Of a stretch of 64,000 bases of DNA, positions 46,587 to 57,913 are shown in pieces. The stretch spans positions 132,423,501 through 132,487,500 of the forward strand of contig CM066324.1 of NCBI GenBank assembly GCA_033807775.1. Reading direction: 5' to 3'. Position 1 is the stretch's first letter; every line of letters begins with the position of its first letter. The DNA comes from Saussurea involucrata (Eukaryota > Streptophyta > Magnoliopsida > Asterales > Asteraceae). The notes below the pieces were generated by a model. That model searched no databases and was not told the origin of the DNA. It saw only the letters and a program-made list of their open reading frames with translations. The translations under genes were made by a program, and so were the position numbers.

Positions 46587-48100
46587 TGTAACAACCCAAA
46601 ACAAACTATCTTGCAAGAAGATACATCTTTAAATTAAAACGCCAAAAATGGCTCAACGTGATCACGCTATCTAGATTTACAACACAGGGTTCGCGGAAAT
46701 AACTCTAAATACAGCTGAGAAATCTAAGTAGACATAAAAAGGAAGTTCTTCTACTCTTTCTAAACACAAGCTCCGACCCACGTCTTACCTGAAAAGGTTT
46801 TAGTTTTGAAAAACGATGGTTAGACCATGAGGTCTAGTGAGTTCCCTCCACACCAAGTCACGCCAAAAATATCACAGTTTATAAAATCAGTTATGAAAGC
46901 ATTTATACCAATCATAACAAGCACACTAAGATAATATGCACACATTGACACATGCTACTGTCATACGCTATAGTCACACACACCGTGACAACGCAATAAG
47001 GCACACACACGCTATGGTCACACACACCGTGACAGCGTAATTGGGCACACACCGCCCATATATGAAACGAATTCATATATATAATTATTATGGGACACAC
47101 CCCCATTTCACACCAAAGCTAGAGCATGGTCACACACGTATAAATCACACATATTGTCACACAATTTATCTTCATTTTGAAATAGAAGCAGTTGAAAAGC
47201 ACACAATTACATAATAATCGTCAAACACACTTATTCTTCATTTTGAAATAAATATAGTTGAAATGCGAACAGTTAGAAAATAACCATTAAACACAATTGT
47301 TTAAAATTTAGGTTTAGAAAGACTCACCGGCAGGTCCTTGCTAGGAAATCTTACTCGTAACCAACTGCTTCTACTCGCACCTACATTTAAACCCAACACA
47401 CGTACCGGGTAAGACACACTGGGTTCTTCTAAATTTTCTGTCTTGAAAAGTCTCAGCCGAATAAATATTGGATCCTAAGTCTCGGTCTAAAAAATAATTA
47501 AATTCCGGATCAAATAAACAAATTCTAAAATCCCAATCCAATTTTAATTGAAATTCGGTCCATCAGCTATTTCTAAAATCTCGGCCCAATTCTAATTGGA
47601 GTTCGGTCCACTAACTACTTCAATTATCTCGGTCCACTACCAACTAGTGCTATACCCATCCGGTGGCCGGGTATACAACATGACTTTAATTTAGATTCAG
47701 TTATTTGATTAGTAACTCTTTTCATCATTGTCGACTTTGTTTTTCAATAGCATGAAGTTTAGTCAAGCTATAACTGGTTTGCAGTGCCTTTGACTATGGG
47801 TTAGGTACCCTTCGGCTTGAAGGGCTCTTCCGTATCTTTCATAACAGATCATAGGCAAAGAAGCGATCGCAATCGGATAACCCTTTCTCGATTTCAAGAT
47901 TTTCATGTTCTCAAACTCGAGTTTTCAAGCGAACCGGGTGAAAACGCAACTTGATTATCGATTCATTCGAGTTAAAATCCGATATCGATTGCGCATGAAA
48001 AGAACGTTTCTAAAATCCGATATACCCACCCGTTGGTCGGGTGTACAACATGACAAAAATGAGTTGACTGTCATCCTGATCTATATAATTAAGCAAATGG
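46587..48100 (-). repeat. Truncated Gypsy LTR of another family
   Basis: It begins TGTAACAACCC and contains AAAAGGTTTTAGTTTTGAAA and GGTTAGACCATGAGGTCTAGTGAG, motifs shared with the Gypsy LTRs at 37 and 6588. It also has repeats such as CACACACCGTGACA and a phrase GGTGGCCGGGTATACAACATG that returns near 48030. No closing GTTACA is seen, so the right limit is approximate and the element truncated. Confidence 0.55.
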
Positions 48101-50429
48101 TCTAAATCGCCACAAAGATGACTAATTACATTTATGCATATAGTCTAAGGCAACAACGTTTCATGCAGATGGCATGTGTACACAACCAACACATCTATTT
48201 ATGTTTCTTGTTGTCAGTCCAATGGCGTTTTCTTAATATGTGATTGGTTCACTATACCTCCTAATAAAAAAATATTAGGACAAAGTAATCTTTTTTGGAA
48301 AATATAAAGAAGACTCATTTTAAAAATCTACTTTAAACTTATTTTATACACGACGCTGATAGAAATGCCACAACTTCATTAATTTCTTCCTTCATGAACT
48401 CAACACTTGCAAAGTGTTTCAAACATATAGGCGGATTTTCACCCTCTAAAGAATTAGATAGGCACAGATCTAGCAAGTGTGATCTTCATCTGATCAAAAG
48501 CATGGGTGATAGGATCAACACATTCCTTCTTCGTAGCTATTGCCACCGCAACCTAGTCAAGAAAAGAGCTTTCTGCAGAGAAACATAAACGTCCTAAAAA
48601 CAGGGTGAAGAAATAGATTTAACAAATGAGTTTCATAACAGCAATACACCCTACTAAGTAAAGGAAGTTTGCTCACCAAAAACCTTCCTTTCCTAGTTGT
48701 ATTAATATGTTTGTCATCAAAGTTGAGTCCATTAGTTTGTACTTCAAATTTGTAAAAACCTCTTTTTTTCCAAGAAAAAAAACATTAGATTTCAAATTGC
48801 CTATCAGCACAAATATCAGTGAACAAAGCAGGATGATTGAAAAGATGCATCTAGAATTAGCAGAAAGAGTTTTCTGTATTTTCTAGTAATCTCAATGCAT
48901 GTTTGGACAAAATGGAGTTTTCGAATCGGAGAGTCTTTATATTCTGATCTAATTACTGATAAATAGAACAGCTAACAGCTAAGTCTGATAGCTGGTGTCT
49001 ATGCGTATAATCAACGTGTGTGCTCTAAGATATGTTTATTGATTGTTTATAGAAACTAAACATGTTATATTTTTCTCGGTTGTATTGAGCTGATTCATAT
49101 TTACTTTCGTCGCATTGAATGTTTTAACATTTATTAATTAGCACAACGAAAATTCTAGACATGTGTGGTGGTCGCTTCCTCAAAGGAATGAAATTCTACT
49201 AAGGCATATTTGTGTTTGGTAAGAAAATAATGCTTTAATATGTGATAACCAATCAGAGTGCTTCTATTTCAATTTCTGGATTGGTTAATGCATATTTTTC
49301 CTTATAAAGGGTCTGTTAATCACTCTATTTTGATGCAAATCCAATTAGGTTACAAGCCTATAGAAAATCTATTGTAGAAAAATTAGGCACTTGTATTGTA
49401 CAATTGATGAGACATTTTAAAGACTTGGCTCTTTAGGACTACTAAAAATATATAAGTATTTTACAAATGGCCGGAATATACCAAAATTGTCTAGGAACCA
49501 GAGGTTGCATACACAGGACAAAATTCATGGAGGTGGATCAGCAACAATAAAGTGGCTCTGTCCCCCCTCCCGCTCCTGATCTAAAAAGACAAGTCAAAAA
49601 TGGCCATTTAATTTTATGTTTCAAATACCACAACAATGATATATAAAAAAGTTAGTTGGTAACTAAACTGGAACACCAATACCATGGCATAGTTAAGTTT
49701 AGCATAGTAATCCAGCAGCTCCAAAATGTTAGTTGTTTAATATTTGGCATAGTGGGCTTAGGCATACAAATTACAGGATTTTTAGATATATAAACTTAAA
49801 TGAGATGTCAATTACATTCATAACCTTCTAGCAAGTATAAAGTCATTTTTCCTTGATAGACTAGGAGGTCTTGAATTAAATTACTGTAAGCTTACTTCTT
49901 AATTTTGAAAATTTGTTGTAATTTATCCTTGTAACCTCTACAACCTCTAAAATAATTTCATAGAAAGAAAGATAGATAGATTAGGCTTGTCTAAGATATA
50001 TTATATTATTTTGATTGCTCCTAGATTAACTAAAGGATTATCAATAAGTGTTTAGTTATTGTTAGAAGTTTAACTTTTCTAGGATGCAAACTTCTTAGTT
50101 TAAGATACAAACTTATTTCTACTCATGTTTGAAGGAAATTAGTATTATTGTTCATGTTGTAAGAAGAATGTTATCTATTTAATGTCCTAGTAGCATTGAT
50201 TTTGGGGTGTTATAGGGAGTATCATAAATGAGTATGCAATCCAGACTTGGATATGTACACTTTAAGGGGATAGATCTACAAGGACAAGTGTATCTCCTTG
50301 ATCTAAAGAATGGATGTGGTGCCAGATTATGTTTTTGTGCTGGAATTAGAAGGTTTTGTTTTAAACGTAGCTATTAAGCCCAGGCAAATGGATAATTTTA
50401 CTGGTTTCAGTGTCTCACATCAACCAAGA
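48101..50429. other. Intergenic region, no gene recognised
   Basis: AT-rich with short frames only (for example 48394-48588). I searched the minus strand for further EMC1 exons and found none that I could recognise. Confidence 0.5.
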
Positions 50430-51136
50430 TGTTGGGAACTGAAGATATGCTAAGTATGGTTAGTACTGCTAAGTCTTCATTACTACTGCCAGTTCTTCGT
50501 TACTACTGCTGGGCAAGGTTACTGCTGCTAGATGAAGTTAATGCTGCTAGATGAAGTTAGTGCTGCTAGACCAAATTACTACTGCTTGAAGACTGTGAAG
50601 ATTAATACTGCTGAAGGTTGTTAATGCTGCTGAGCCAAATCATCATTAATACTACTGAAGGTTGTTAATGCTGCTGAGCCAAATCATCATTAATACTGCT
50701 GAGTTGATAAGTTTGGTATGCGATACTTTTGGAGACAAAGAAGGAATTGATCAAGATATGTTTAACGAAGATTCAGAAGATCAATTTACTTTTTATGGTT
50801 ATCTTGTAATTACTTTTGTATAAATAGTATTGATAGATAGCTATTAGTATATACGAAAAAAAAAAAAGATAGATAATATACAGAATTCGATATTCAAGAG
50901 TGAATTAACCTCAAGATCATAGATCCTATTTCTAGAGAAGTAGAAATCGTCTTGTTGAGCCTGTTCAACAAGATTGAGGTTTTGGTGTAAAACTTGTGAG
51001 TTATAACTGTTTGATATATATACAGTTTATTGAATTTCTATTGATTGTTCTTTAATTGATTTAGAGTTCTATTCCGCAAGATTCTCTAAATTCTGTTTCT
51101 AAGAAGTTTAATTCTTGTTAAGAATCGATCCTGACA
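50430..51136 (+). repeat. 5' LTR of the Copia element
   Basis: 707 bp. The first 290 bp contain about a dozen degenerate GTTAATACTGCT motifs; TATAAATAG near 50820 is the likely core promoter, followed by an A run of 12 at about 50857. Confidence 0.95.
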
Positions 51137-51138
51137 AG

Positions 51139-51150
51139 TGGTATCAGAGC
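51139..51150 (+). other. Primer binding site of the Copia element
   Basis: TGGTATCAGAGC, two bases after the LTR end; complementary to the 3' end of initiator methionine tRNA. Confidence 0.92.
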
Positions 51151-51168
51151 ATTGGTATCTTAGAAATT

Positions 51169-53892
51169 ATGGACAACTCAATGGATTCTCACAGTACTCT
51201 TGTTTCAAAGGTTCCCATGCTCAAACCCAATGAATTTGACATGTGGAAACTAAGAATCAAGCAGTACATTCTTCTTACTGATTATGCAATATGGGACATT
51301 ATAGAAAATGGCCCATGTAATGAAGGAAAGATTGGAGCAGATGGAAAGAGACCTCCTCCCAAGACAGATGCTGAAAAGAAAGTAAGACAAACAGAGATGA
51401 AGGCCTTAAGCACTCTGCTTTTGGCTATTCCTAATGAGTACCAACATCAATTCCAACACTGCACAGATGCACAGATGTTGTGGAATGCTCTGGAGAAAAG
51501 ATTTACTGGAACAAAGAGCACAAAGAGAAATCAAAAGGCTATTCTCAGGCAACAATATGAAAACTTTATGTCTGCAAAGAATGAGTCTATGACTCAAACT
51601 TTTGACAGATTTAACAAGTTAATTGGAGAATTAGCAACTGTGGGTGTACACATGGATGCTGATGATGTCAACAGAAAGTTCCTTAGATCATTGGGAGAAG
51701 AATGGACCATGTACACTGTCTCATTTAGACAGAATGACCAATTGGAGGACAAAGAGCTAGATGACCTCTACAATGATCTGAGAGTATTTGAGGCTGAAGT
51801 TGAAGCCAAGAAAAGGCCCTCAGGATTTGTTTATAATGCTGCTTTATTATCTTCATCCTCTGATACTGCTGCTAATCCTGATTCTGTTAATACTGCAGGT
51901 TCTGTTAATTCAGCTAGTGGAACCAATCAAGAGAAGACCACAGATTCTGTACTAGAAGCATTCTTTTCTAGTCATGTCCACTCTTCTCTAATCAATGATG
52001 ATTTAGAGCAGATCAATGCTGATGATCTGGAAGAGATGGACATCAAGTGGCAGATGGCTATGCTATCAATGAGGGTGAAGAAATTCATCAAAAGGACTGG
52101 GAGAAACAACTTTTCCCAAAGAAGAGAAGATGGTGCAGGCTTTGACAAGTCAAAGGTTGAATGCTATAAGTGTCACAAGATGGGACACTTTGCCAGAGAA
52201 TGCAGAAGTGGAGGATCACAGACTCCAAATGGAAACCAAAACAGAAGCTCCTCTCAAGCCCTTGTTTCTCAACAAGGAATGGGATTTGATTGGAGTGATC
52301 AAGCTGAAGAAGCCTGTCAGAATCAAGCTCTTATGGCAGAAGTGTCTGATATCCCCACTGAGGTACAATCTAAACTCTGTTCTCAAGCCTGCATTGATGC
52401 TGTTAAAAGATATAGGGATCACAATCAGAGTATGTGTGATGACCTTAAGAGGCTAGAGAAAGATGTGAAAGATTATGTTAGGATTGTAGAAAGGTTTGAG
52501 GAACAGATCAGAGCTTTTCAAGCTAATGAACTTCAACACCACTATGATACTAACTATTGGAAGTGGGAGAAGAATGAGTATGAGATTAAGCTGAAAGGGT
52601 CTGGGGAGGAGAGTGAGAAGTTAAAAGAAGAGCTTAAAAAGGTTAAACTTGATGTTGAAAAGTTTACCTGTGCTTCTAAAACCATGGACACCATCATTAA
52701 AGCACAAATCCATGACAAGATGAAAGTAGGGATAGGGTACAATACCACACCTCCACCCTACAATAACAACTACATACCTCCTAAATCTGATTTGTTAGAG
52801 ACCAAGGATAGAAAGGAACCTGAATTAATGATTAATATAGATCCTTGTGAAAAAGAAATAGTTGTTGAAGATGAGACTGACAAAGTAGACTCTGATGAGG
52901 AATGTGAGAGTCCATGTGTCAAGAACACAGAGATCAAAAGGACTGAAGAGAAAAAGGAAGTTCATTACACACAGCCCAAAGTTGTGAACTCAAATACTTG
53001 TAAACAGTGTTCCTGCAGGAAATTCAAAGAGAACAAGCCCCAAAAACATGATAATCAGAGGGGAAATCAAAGGAACTGGAATAACCAGTGGGCTATGAGA
53101 CAAGGAGTTGACCTGAAAAGAATCAACAGGCCAAAACCTTGTTTCATCTGTGGTAAGCTAAATCACTTAGCCAAACACTGTTATTTCAATCCTGTTAACC
53201 AAAGGTTTAATGCTCAAAGATCTTTTCAAAAACCTGGTGGTTACAGAAAGAATGGTGGATATAAAAAGTCTGCAAAGAAAAATGTGGCAAAGAAACAAGA
53301 TAAACCCAAAAGCCACATAAAGAAAATGACTGAAAAGGAATGTGATACTATGTGGGTTCCAAAAAGCACTAAAAACAATACTGCTGCTAGCAGTGTTAGT
53401 ACTGCTAACACTGCTAGTACTGCTTCAAAAGTTAGTGCTGCTAGCAGTATTAATACTGCTAGTAATCATTCCAAAGTTAGTACTGCTAGCAATATTAATA
53501 CTGCTAGTAATCATTCCAAAGTTAGTGCTGCTAGCAGTGTTAATACTGCTAGTATTCAGTCCAATGTTAGTGCTGCTAATACTTTTAGTGCTTCTTCTTC
53601 AGATAGTACTGCTGCTAGCAGTATTAACTCTGTTAATACTGCTTCTAGCAGTGTTAACTCGGTTAATACTGCTACCTCTGTTAGTACTTCTGAGGTTAAT
53701 ACTGCTAGCACTGTTAGTACTGCTAGCACTGTTAGTACTGCTGCAAGTGCTGCTACACCAATAAGTTTGACAAAGTATTCCAGCACAGCAGTACCAAAAG
53801 TTAAAAATCTCATCAAAACCAAGTGTAAGTATTTTGATGAGCAAGGGAGACCCAAGACCACTTCGGCTTGGGTTCCAAACAAAACTAACTGA
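51169..53892 (+). CDS. Copia gag polyprotein (907 aa)
   Basis: The start MDNSMDSHSTLVSK is the first ATG after the primer site. Order: retrotransposon gag domain (about 15-235, with FDMWKLRIKQYI, LWNALEKRFTG), first CCHC zinc knuckle CYKCHKMGHFAREC near residue 332, a charged coiled-coil part (about 410-530), a second knuckle CFICGKLNHLAKHC near 658, and a Ser/Ala/Thr/Asn/Val-rich tail (about 737-864) made of V-S-T-A and V-N-T-A repeats coded by GTTAGTACTGCT-type 12-mers. Gag forms the particle and binds the RNA. It is far longer than most Copia gags, as is usual in Sireviruses. It ends with TGA 11 bases before the next frame opens. Confidence 0.93.
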   Translation: MDNSMDSHSTLVSKVPMLKPNEFDMWKLRIKQYILLTDYAIWDIIENGPCNEGKIGADGKRPPPKTDAEKKVRQTEMKALSTLLLAIPNEYQHQFQHCTDAQMLWNALEKRFTGTKSTKRNQKAILRQQYENFMSAKNESMTQTFDRFNKLIGELATVGVHMDADDVNRKFLRSLGEEWTMYTVSFRQNDQLEDKELDDLYNDLRVFEAEVEAKKRPSGFVYNAALLSSSSDTAANPDSVNTAGSVNSASGTNQEKTTDSVLEAFFSSHVHSSLINDDLEQINADDLEEMDIKWQMAMLSMRVKKFIKRTGRNNFSQRREDGAGFDKSKVECYKCHKMGHFARECRSGGSQTPNGNQNRSSSQALVSQQGMGFDWSDQAEEACQNQALMAEVSDIPTEVQSKLCSQACIDAVKRYRDHNQSMCDDLKRLEKDVKDYVRIVERFEEQIRAFQANELQHHYDTNYWKWEKNEYEIKLKGSGEESEKLKEELKKVKLDVEKFTCASKTMDTIIKAQIHDKMKVGIGYNTTPPPYNNNYIPPKSDLLETKDRKEPELMINIDPCEKEIVVEDETDKVDSDEECESPCVKNTEIKRTEEKKEVHYTQPKVVNSNTCKQCSCRKFKENKPQKHDNQRGNQRNWNNQWAMRQGVDLKRINRPKPCFICGKLNHLAKHCYFNPVNQRFNAQRSFQKPGGYRKNGGYKKSAKKNVAKKQDKPKSHIKKMTEKECDTMWVPKSTKNNTAASSVSTANTASTASKVSAASSINTASNHSKVSTASNINTASNHSKVSAASSVNTASIQSNVSAANTFSASSSDSTAASSINSVNTASSSVNSVNTATSVSTSEVNTASTVSTASTVSTAASAATPISLTKYSSTAVPKVKNLIKTKCKYFDEQGRPKTTSAWVPNKTN
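53379..53760 (+). repeat. GTTARTACTGCT repeats inside gag
   Basis: About 25 in-frame copies of a 12-base word of the type GTTAGTACTGCT or GTTAATACTGCT, separated by short spacers. The same word is repeated in the LTRs and in the spacer after pol. Confidence 0.85.
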
Positions 53893-53903
53893 TTTATCTT
53901 GAT

Positions 53904-56900
53904 GTGCAGGGCAACCAACAGCTCAAGGGGAAGAGCATTTGGCATGTTGATAGTGGTTGCTCCAGGCACATGACAGGTAACATGTCCTGCCTCAAAAATT
54001 TCAAAAAGGTTGATGGAGGACATGTTGCATTTGGGGATAATCCTGCTGGTGGAAAGATAAGTGGTAAGGGTGATGTTTCAAAGGGTAAGATGACCTTTGA
54101 AGATGTATACTATGTTGAACAATTGAGATACAACCTGTTAAGTGTATCACAGGTTTGTGACAAGAAGCATAGTATATTGTTTACAGACTCTGAATGTATT
54201 ATCCTTGCTCCTGGATACAAAGTGGTTGATGAAAACATGATACTTCTGAGAACTCCTAGGAAGGATAATGTTTATTGTTTAGATTTGGAAAGTGTTTCAT
54301 CTGATTCATCTCTAAATTGTTTAGTTTCAAAAGCTTCTTTAGATGAATCATCACTTTGGCACAGAAGGATGTGTCACATGAACTTTAAAACAATAAATAA
54401 ACTTGTTAAGAATAACCTTGTAAGGGGTTTGCCATCCAAAGTATATTCATGTGATGATCATTGTGTTGCTTGTCTCAAAGGCAAACAACACAAAACTTCT
54501 CATAAGTCCAAAGAGATAAACACTATATCAAATCCTCTTCAACTGTTACATATGGATCTGTTTGGTCCTACCAATGTGATGAGTATTGGCAAGAAATCAT
54601 ACTGCTTAGTTATTGTTGATGATTATTCTAGATTTACTTGGGTATATTTTCTGAGAACTAAAGATGAGACAAGTGGACTGATCAAATCTTTCATTCTCAA
54701 AATTGAAAACCAATCAAATCAAAGAGTGAAAGTCATTAGATCAGATAATGGAACTGAGTTTAAAAATTCTGATCTAAACACCTTTTGTGAAGAAAAAGGA
54801 ATTGAGAGACAATACAGTGCTCCTAGGACTCCACAACAAAATGGTGTTGCTGAGAGAAGGAATAGGACACTGATTGAGGCTGCTAGATCTCTGTTAGCTG
54901 ACTCAAAGTTACCAATTACTTTTTGGGCAGAAGCAGTTAATACTGCCTGCTATGTTCAAAACAGAGTTTTAGTTGTAAAGCCTAAAAACAAGACACCTTA
55001 TGAGCTTTTCCATAAAAGGAAACCATATATTGGATTTTTCAAGCCATTTGGATGTCCTTGTACTATTCTCAATACCAAATCTCACTTAGGCAAGTTTGAT
55101 AGCAAAGCAGATGATGGTTTTCTTGTTGGGTATTCATCTCAAAGTAAGGCCTACAGAGTTTTTAATACCTCTTCTAGAATAATTGAAGAAAGTGACAATG
55201 TCAAATGCAATGAGAACACACCAAATCCTATTGGTTCAGGTCCTAATTGGCTATTTGACATTGATTCACTCACTAATTCTTTGGGTTTCAGTGGTGATGT
55301 ATATGCAGGACAAAGGGATACACCATCATCAGAACACAGAATTCAATCTGTGATATTTCCAATCCCTTCCATTGATCCTGTGGAATTCTGTGAACACCAT
55401 GAGGAGACTGAACCTATTCAGAATGAAGAAGAGAGGAGAGCAGAGGAAAATCAGTCTTCAGGTTCAAATTCCAGAGAATCTGAGGTGACTGAAGAAGCAG
55501 AAACAAATCCAGAATTAAATGAGTCTAATCTGGATGAGGACTTACAAGAGGAAGCTGGTCATCAAACAAGAACTCAGAAAAATCATCCTCCTGAGTTGGT
55601 AATTGGAGATATTGCATCTCCCATGATGACTAGAAAGCAAAGCAGACTCCAAGAGTTGCAAGAGCAGCAAAATACAGTTAACACTGTTCTTACTTGCTTT
55701 CTGTCCCAGATTGAGCCCAAAAAGGCTTATGATGCCATGAAAGACCCAAGCTGGATAGAGGCAATGCAAGAGGAGCTGCTACAGTTCAAATTACAGGATG
55801 TTTGGGACTTGGTAGACCTTCCAAAAGGTCATAGAGCAATTGGCACCAAGTGGATTTTCAGGAACAAGAAGGATGACAGAGGGATTGTAATCAGAAACAA
55901 AGCTAGACTGGTTGCACAAGGGTACACTCAGGAAGAAGGAATAGATTATGAGGAAGTCTTTGCTCCTGTGGCAAGGATTGAAGCAATCAGGTTATTTCTA
56001 GCCTATGCCTCATACATGAAGTTCAAAGTGTACCAAATGGATGTCAAAAGTGCATTTCTGTATGGAAGCATTGAGGAAGAAGTATATGTCTGTCAACCCC
56101 CTGGATTTGAGAATCCATTGCACCCTGACAGAGTATACAAGCTGAAAAAGGCTCTCTATGGTTTGCATCAGGCCCCAAGAGCATGGTATGACACTTTGTC
56201 TACCTATCTCTTGAAAAATGACTTTGAAAGAGGAGTCATTGACAAGACCCTGTTCATCAAGAGGAGAAAGAGAGGTACTTTACTTGTTCAGATCTATGTG
56301 GATGATATCATCTTTGGATCCACCAATGATCAAATGTGTAAAGAGTTTGAAGAATTGATGCACAAAAGCTTCAAGATGAGCTCCATGGGAGAACTTACAT
56401 TCTTTCTTGGGCTTCAGGTAAAACAGAGGAAAGATGGAATTTTTATTAGCCAATCCAAGTATGTGAAAGACATCCTGGACAAGTTTGGTTTATCAGACTC
56501 AAAGTCAGCAAGCACTCCAATGGAAACACATAAACAGATCACTGCAGATCTTGAGGGGGAGGATGTGGATGTCCATTATTACAGATCAATGATTGGATCT
56601 CTCATGTATCTCACAGCCTCTAGACCTGACATTATGTTTTCAGTCTGTGTTTGTGCCAGATTTCAGGTTTCTCCTAAGCAATCACACCTTCATGCTGTCA
56701 AGAGAATATTCAGATACTTAAAAGGGCAACCTAGATTAGGTCTCTGGTATCCTCATGAATCCTCTTTTGACTTGCTTGCATATTCAGATAGTGATTTGGG
56801 AGGAGCCAACATGGATAGGAAGTCTACTTCAGGTGGATGTCAGTTTTTGGGTACAAGACTAGTATCTTGGCAGTGTAAGAAACAAACCACAGTGTCCTTA

Positions 56901-57239
56901 TCTACCACAGAAGCTGAGTACATAGCTGCTGCAAGCTGCTGCTCTCAGGTTCTATGGATTCAGAATCAGATGTTGGACTATGGGGTAACTTTTCTTCACA
57001 CACCAATCTTCATTGATAACAACAGTGCTATTAGCATTGTTAATAATCCAGTCAAACACTCAAAAACAAAGCATATAGAGATAAGGTATCACTTTATAAG
57101 AGATTGCAATGAAAAGAAATTAATTCAGGTTGCTAAAGTTCATACAAATGACCAGTTTGCTGATCTATTCACAAAAGCTTTTGATGTGGGTAGATTCACC
57201 TTTTTGGTAACAAGTGTGGGCATGATCAACCTAGAATAA
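53904..57239 (+). CDS. Copia pol: protease, integrase, RT, RNase H (1111 aa)
   Basis: One open frame, with a non-ATG beginning (GTG at 53904 is only the first possible codon after the stop of gag). Protease active site VDSGCSRHM (residue 16). Integrase HHCC finger (LWHRRMCHMNF about 152; CVACLKGKQH about 187), catalytic D/D/E at about 218 (HMDLFGP), 281 (SDNGTEF) and 317 (QQNGVAERR). RT with YQMDVKSAFLYG, KKALYGLHQAPRAWY and the YVDD box near 790. RNase H with AYSDSDLGG and STTEAEYIA. Nothing is broken. Pol is in another frame than gag, so it needs frameshifting, re-initiation or splicing to be made. Confidence 0.95.
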   Translation: MQGNQQLKGKSIWHVDSGCSRHMTGNMSCLKNFKKVDGGHVAFGDNPAGGKISGKGDVSKGKMTFEDVYYVEQLRYNLLSVSQVCDKKHSILFTDSECIILAPGYKVVDENMILLRTPRKDNVYCLDLESVSSDSSLNCLVSKASLDESSLWHRRMCHMNFKTINKLVKNNLVRGLPSKVYSCDDHCVACLKGKQHKTSHKSKEINTISNPLQLLHMDLFGPTNVMSIGKKSYCLVIVDDYSRFTWVYFLRTKDETSGLIKSFILKIENQSNQRVKVIRSDNGTEFKNSDLNTFCEEKGIERQYSAPRTPQQNGVAERRNRTLIEAARSLLADSKLPITFWAEAVNTACYVQNRVLVVKPKNKTPYELFHKRKPYIGFFKPFGCPCTILNTKSHLGKFDSKADDGFLVGYSSQSKAYRVFNTSSRIIEESDNVKCNENTPNPIGSGPNWLFDIDSLTNSLGFSGDVYAGQRDTPSSEHRIQSVIFPIPSIDPVEFCEHHEETEPIQNEEERRAEENQSSGSNSRESEVTEEAETNPELNESNLDEDLQEEAGHQTRTQKNHPPELVIGDIASPMMTRKQSRLQELQEQQNTVNTVLTCFLSQIEPKKAYDAMKDPSWIEAMQEELLQFKLQDVWDLVDLPKGHRAIGTKWIFRNKKDDRGIVIRNKARLVAQGYTQEEGIDYEEVFAPVARIEAIRLFLAYASYMKFKVYQMDVKSAFLYGSIEEEVYVCQPPGFENPLHPDRVYKLKKALYGLHQAPRAWYDTLSTYLLKNDFERGVIDKTLFIKRRKRGTLLVQIYVDDIIFGSTNDQMCKEFEELMHKSFKMSSMGELTFFLGLQVKQRKDGIFISQSKYVKDILDKFGLSDSKSASTPMETHKQITADLEGEDVDVHYYRSMIGSLMYLTASRPDIMFSVCVCARFQVSPKQSHLHAVKRIFRYLKGQPRLGLWYPHESSFDLLAYSDSDLGGANMDRKSTSGGCQFLGTRLVSWQCKKQTTVSLSTTEAEYIAAASCCSQVLWIQNQMLDYGVTFLHTPIFIDNNSAISIVNNPVKHSKTKHIEIRYHFIRDCNEKKLIQVAKVHTNDQFADLFTKAFDVGRFTFLVTSVGMINLE

Positions 57240-57355
57240 ATTCATGACTTTCTGTTTTTATACCTATATTTCTTCATATATTTGGTGCTACTAACTTTCT
57301 TTCTCAGGATCCTCTGTTTTCCTCTGATTACCAAGTGAAGAAAAGTGTAAGTGTG

Positions 57356-57773
57356 GTTACTACTGCCAGTACAGAAGTTACTACTGTCTGTGTTCTAGTA
57401 GTTACTACTGCTTGTGCAGTTACTACTGCTCAGTAGTTAATACTGCTCAGTAGTTAATACTGCTAGTGCAGTTAATACTGCTAGTGTAGTTAATACTGCT
57501 TGGTCGTTAATACTGCTAAGTAGTTAATACTGCTCAGTAGTTAATACTGCTAGTACATTTAATACTGCTAGTGTAGTTAATACTGCTTGGTCGTTAATAC
57601 TGCTCAGTAGTTAATACTGCTAGGTAGTTAATACTGCTTGGCAGTTAATACTGCTCGGTAGTTAATACTGCTCGGTAGTTAATACTGCTAGGTAGTTAAT
57701 ACTGCTTGGCAGTTAATACTGCTTGGCAGTTAATACTGCTCGGTAGTTAATACTGCGAGGTAGTTAATACTGC
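57356..57773 (+). repeat. Tandem array of a 17-bp GTTAATACTGCT unit
   Basis: About 24 copies of the word GTTAATACTGCT (first four GTTACTACTGCT), mostly spaced 17 bp apart, with variable five-base spacers such as CGGTA, AGTGT and TGGCA. It lies between the end of pol and a TATA box. Confidence 0.92.
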
Positions 57774-57791
57774 TTCTGATAATCTAGGGCA

Positions 57792-57799
57792 TATAAATA
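57792..57799 (+). promoter_or_regulatory. Candidate internal promoter of Copia ORF3
   Basis: TATAAATA, 122 bp before the ORF3 ATG at 57914. It is followed by a CT-rich stretch (ACTTCTTCTCTCTCG, 57842-57856) like the Y patch of plant promoters. Directly upstream is the 17-bp motif array; the LTR has the same motif upstream of its own TATAAATA. Confidence 0.55.
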
Positions 57800-57913
57800 C
57801 CCCTGTTTGCCCGCCCACGTTCATAACGACTCTTCGCATTTACTTCTTCTCTCTCGTTCTAACCTAGACTCCCCAGAATCTCTGTGCTTTTCTTTCAAGA
57901 ATCCTTAGGCATC

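Noticed and set aside
53342..53764. 140-codon Leu/Val-rich frame overlapping gag
   Set aside because: Alternative frame of the GTTARTACTGCT repeats; no start context and contained in intact gag.
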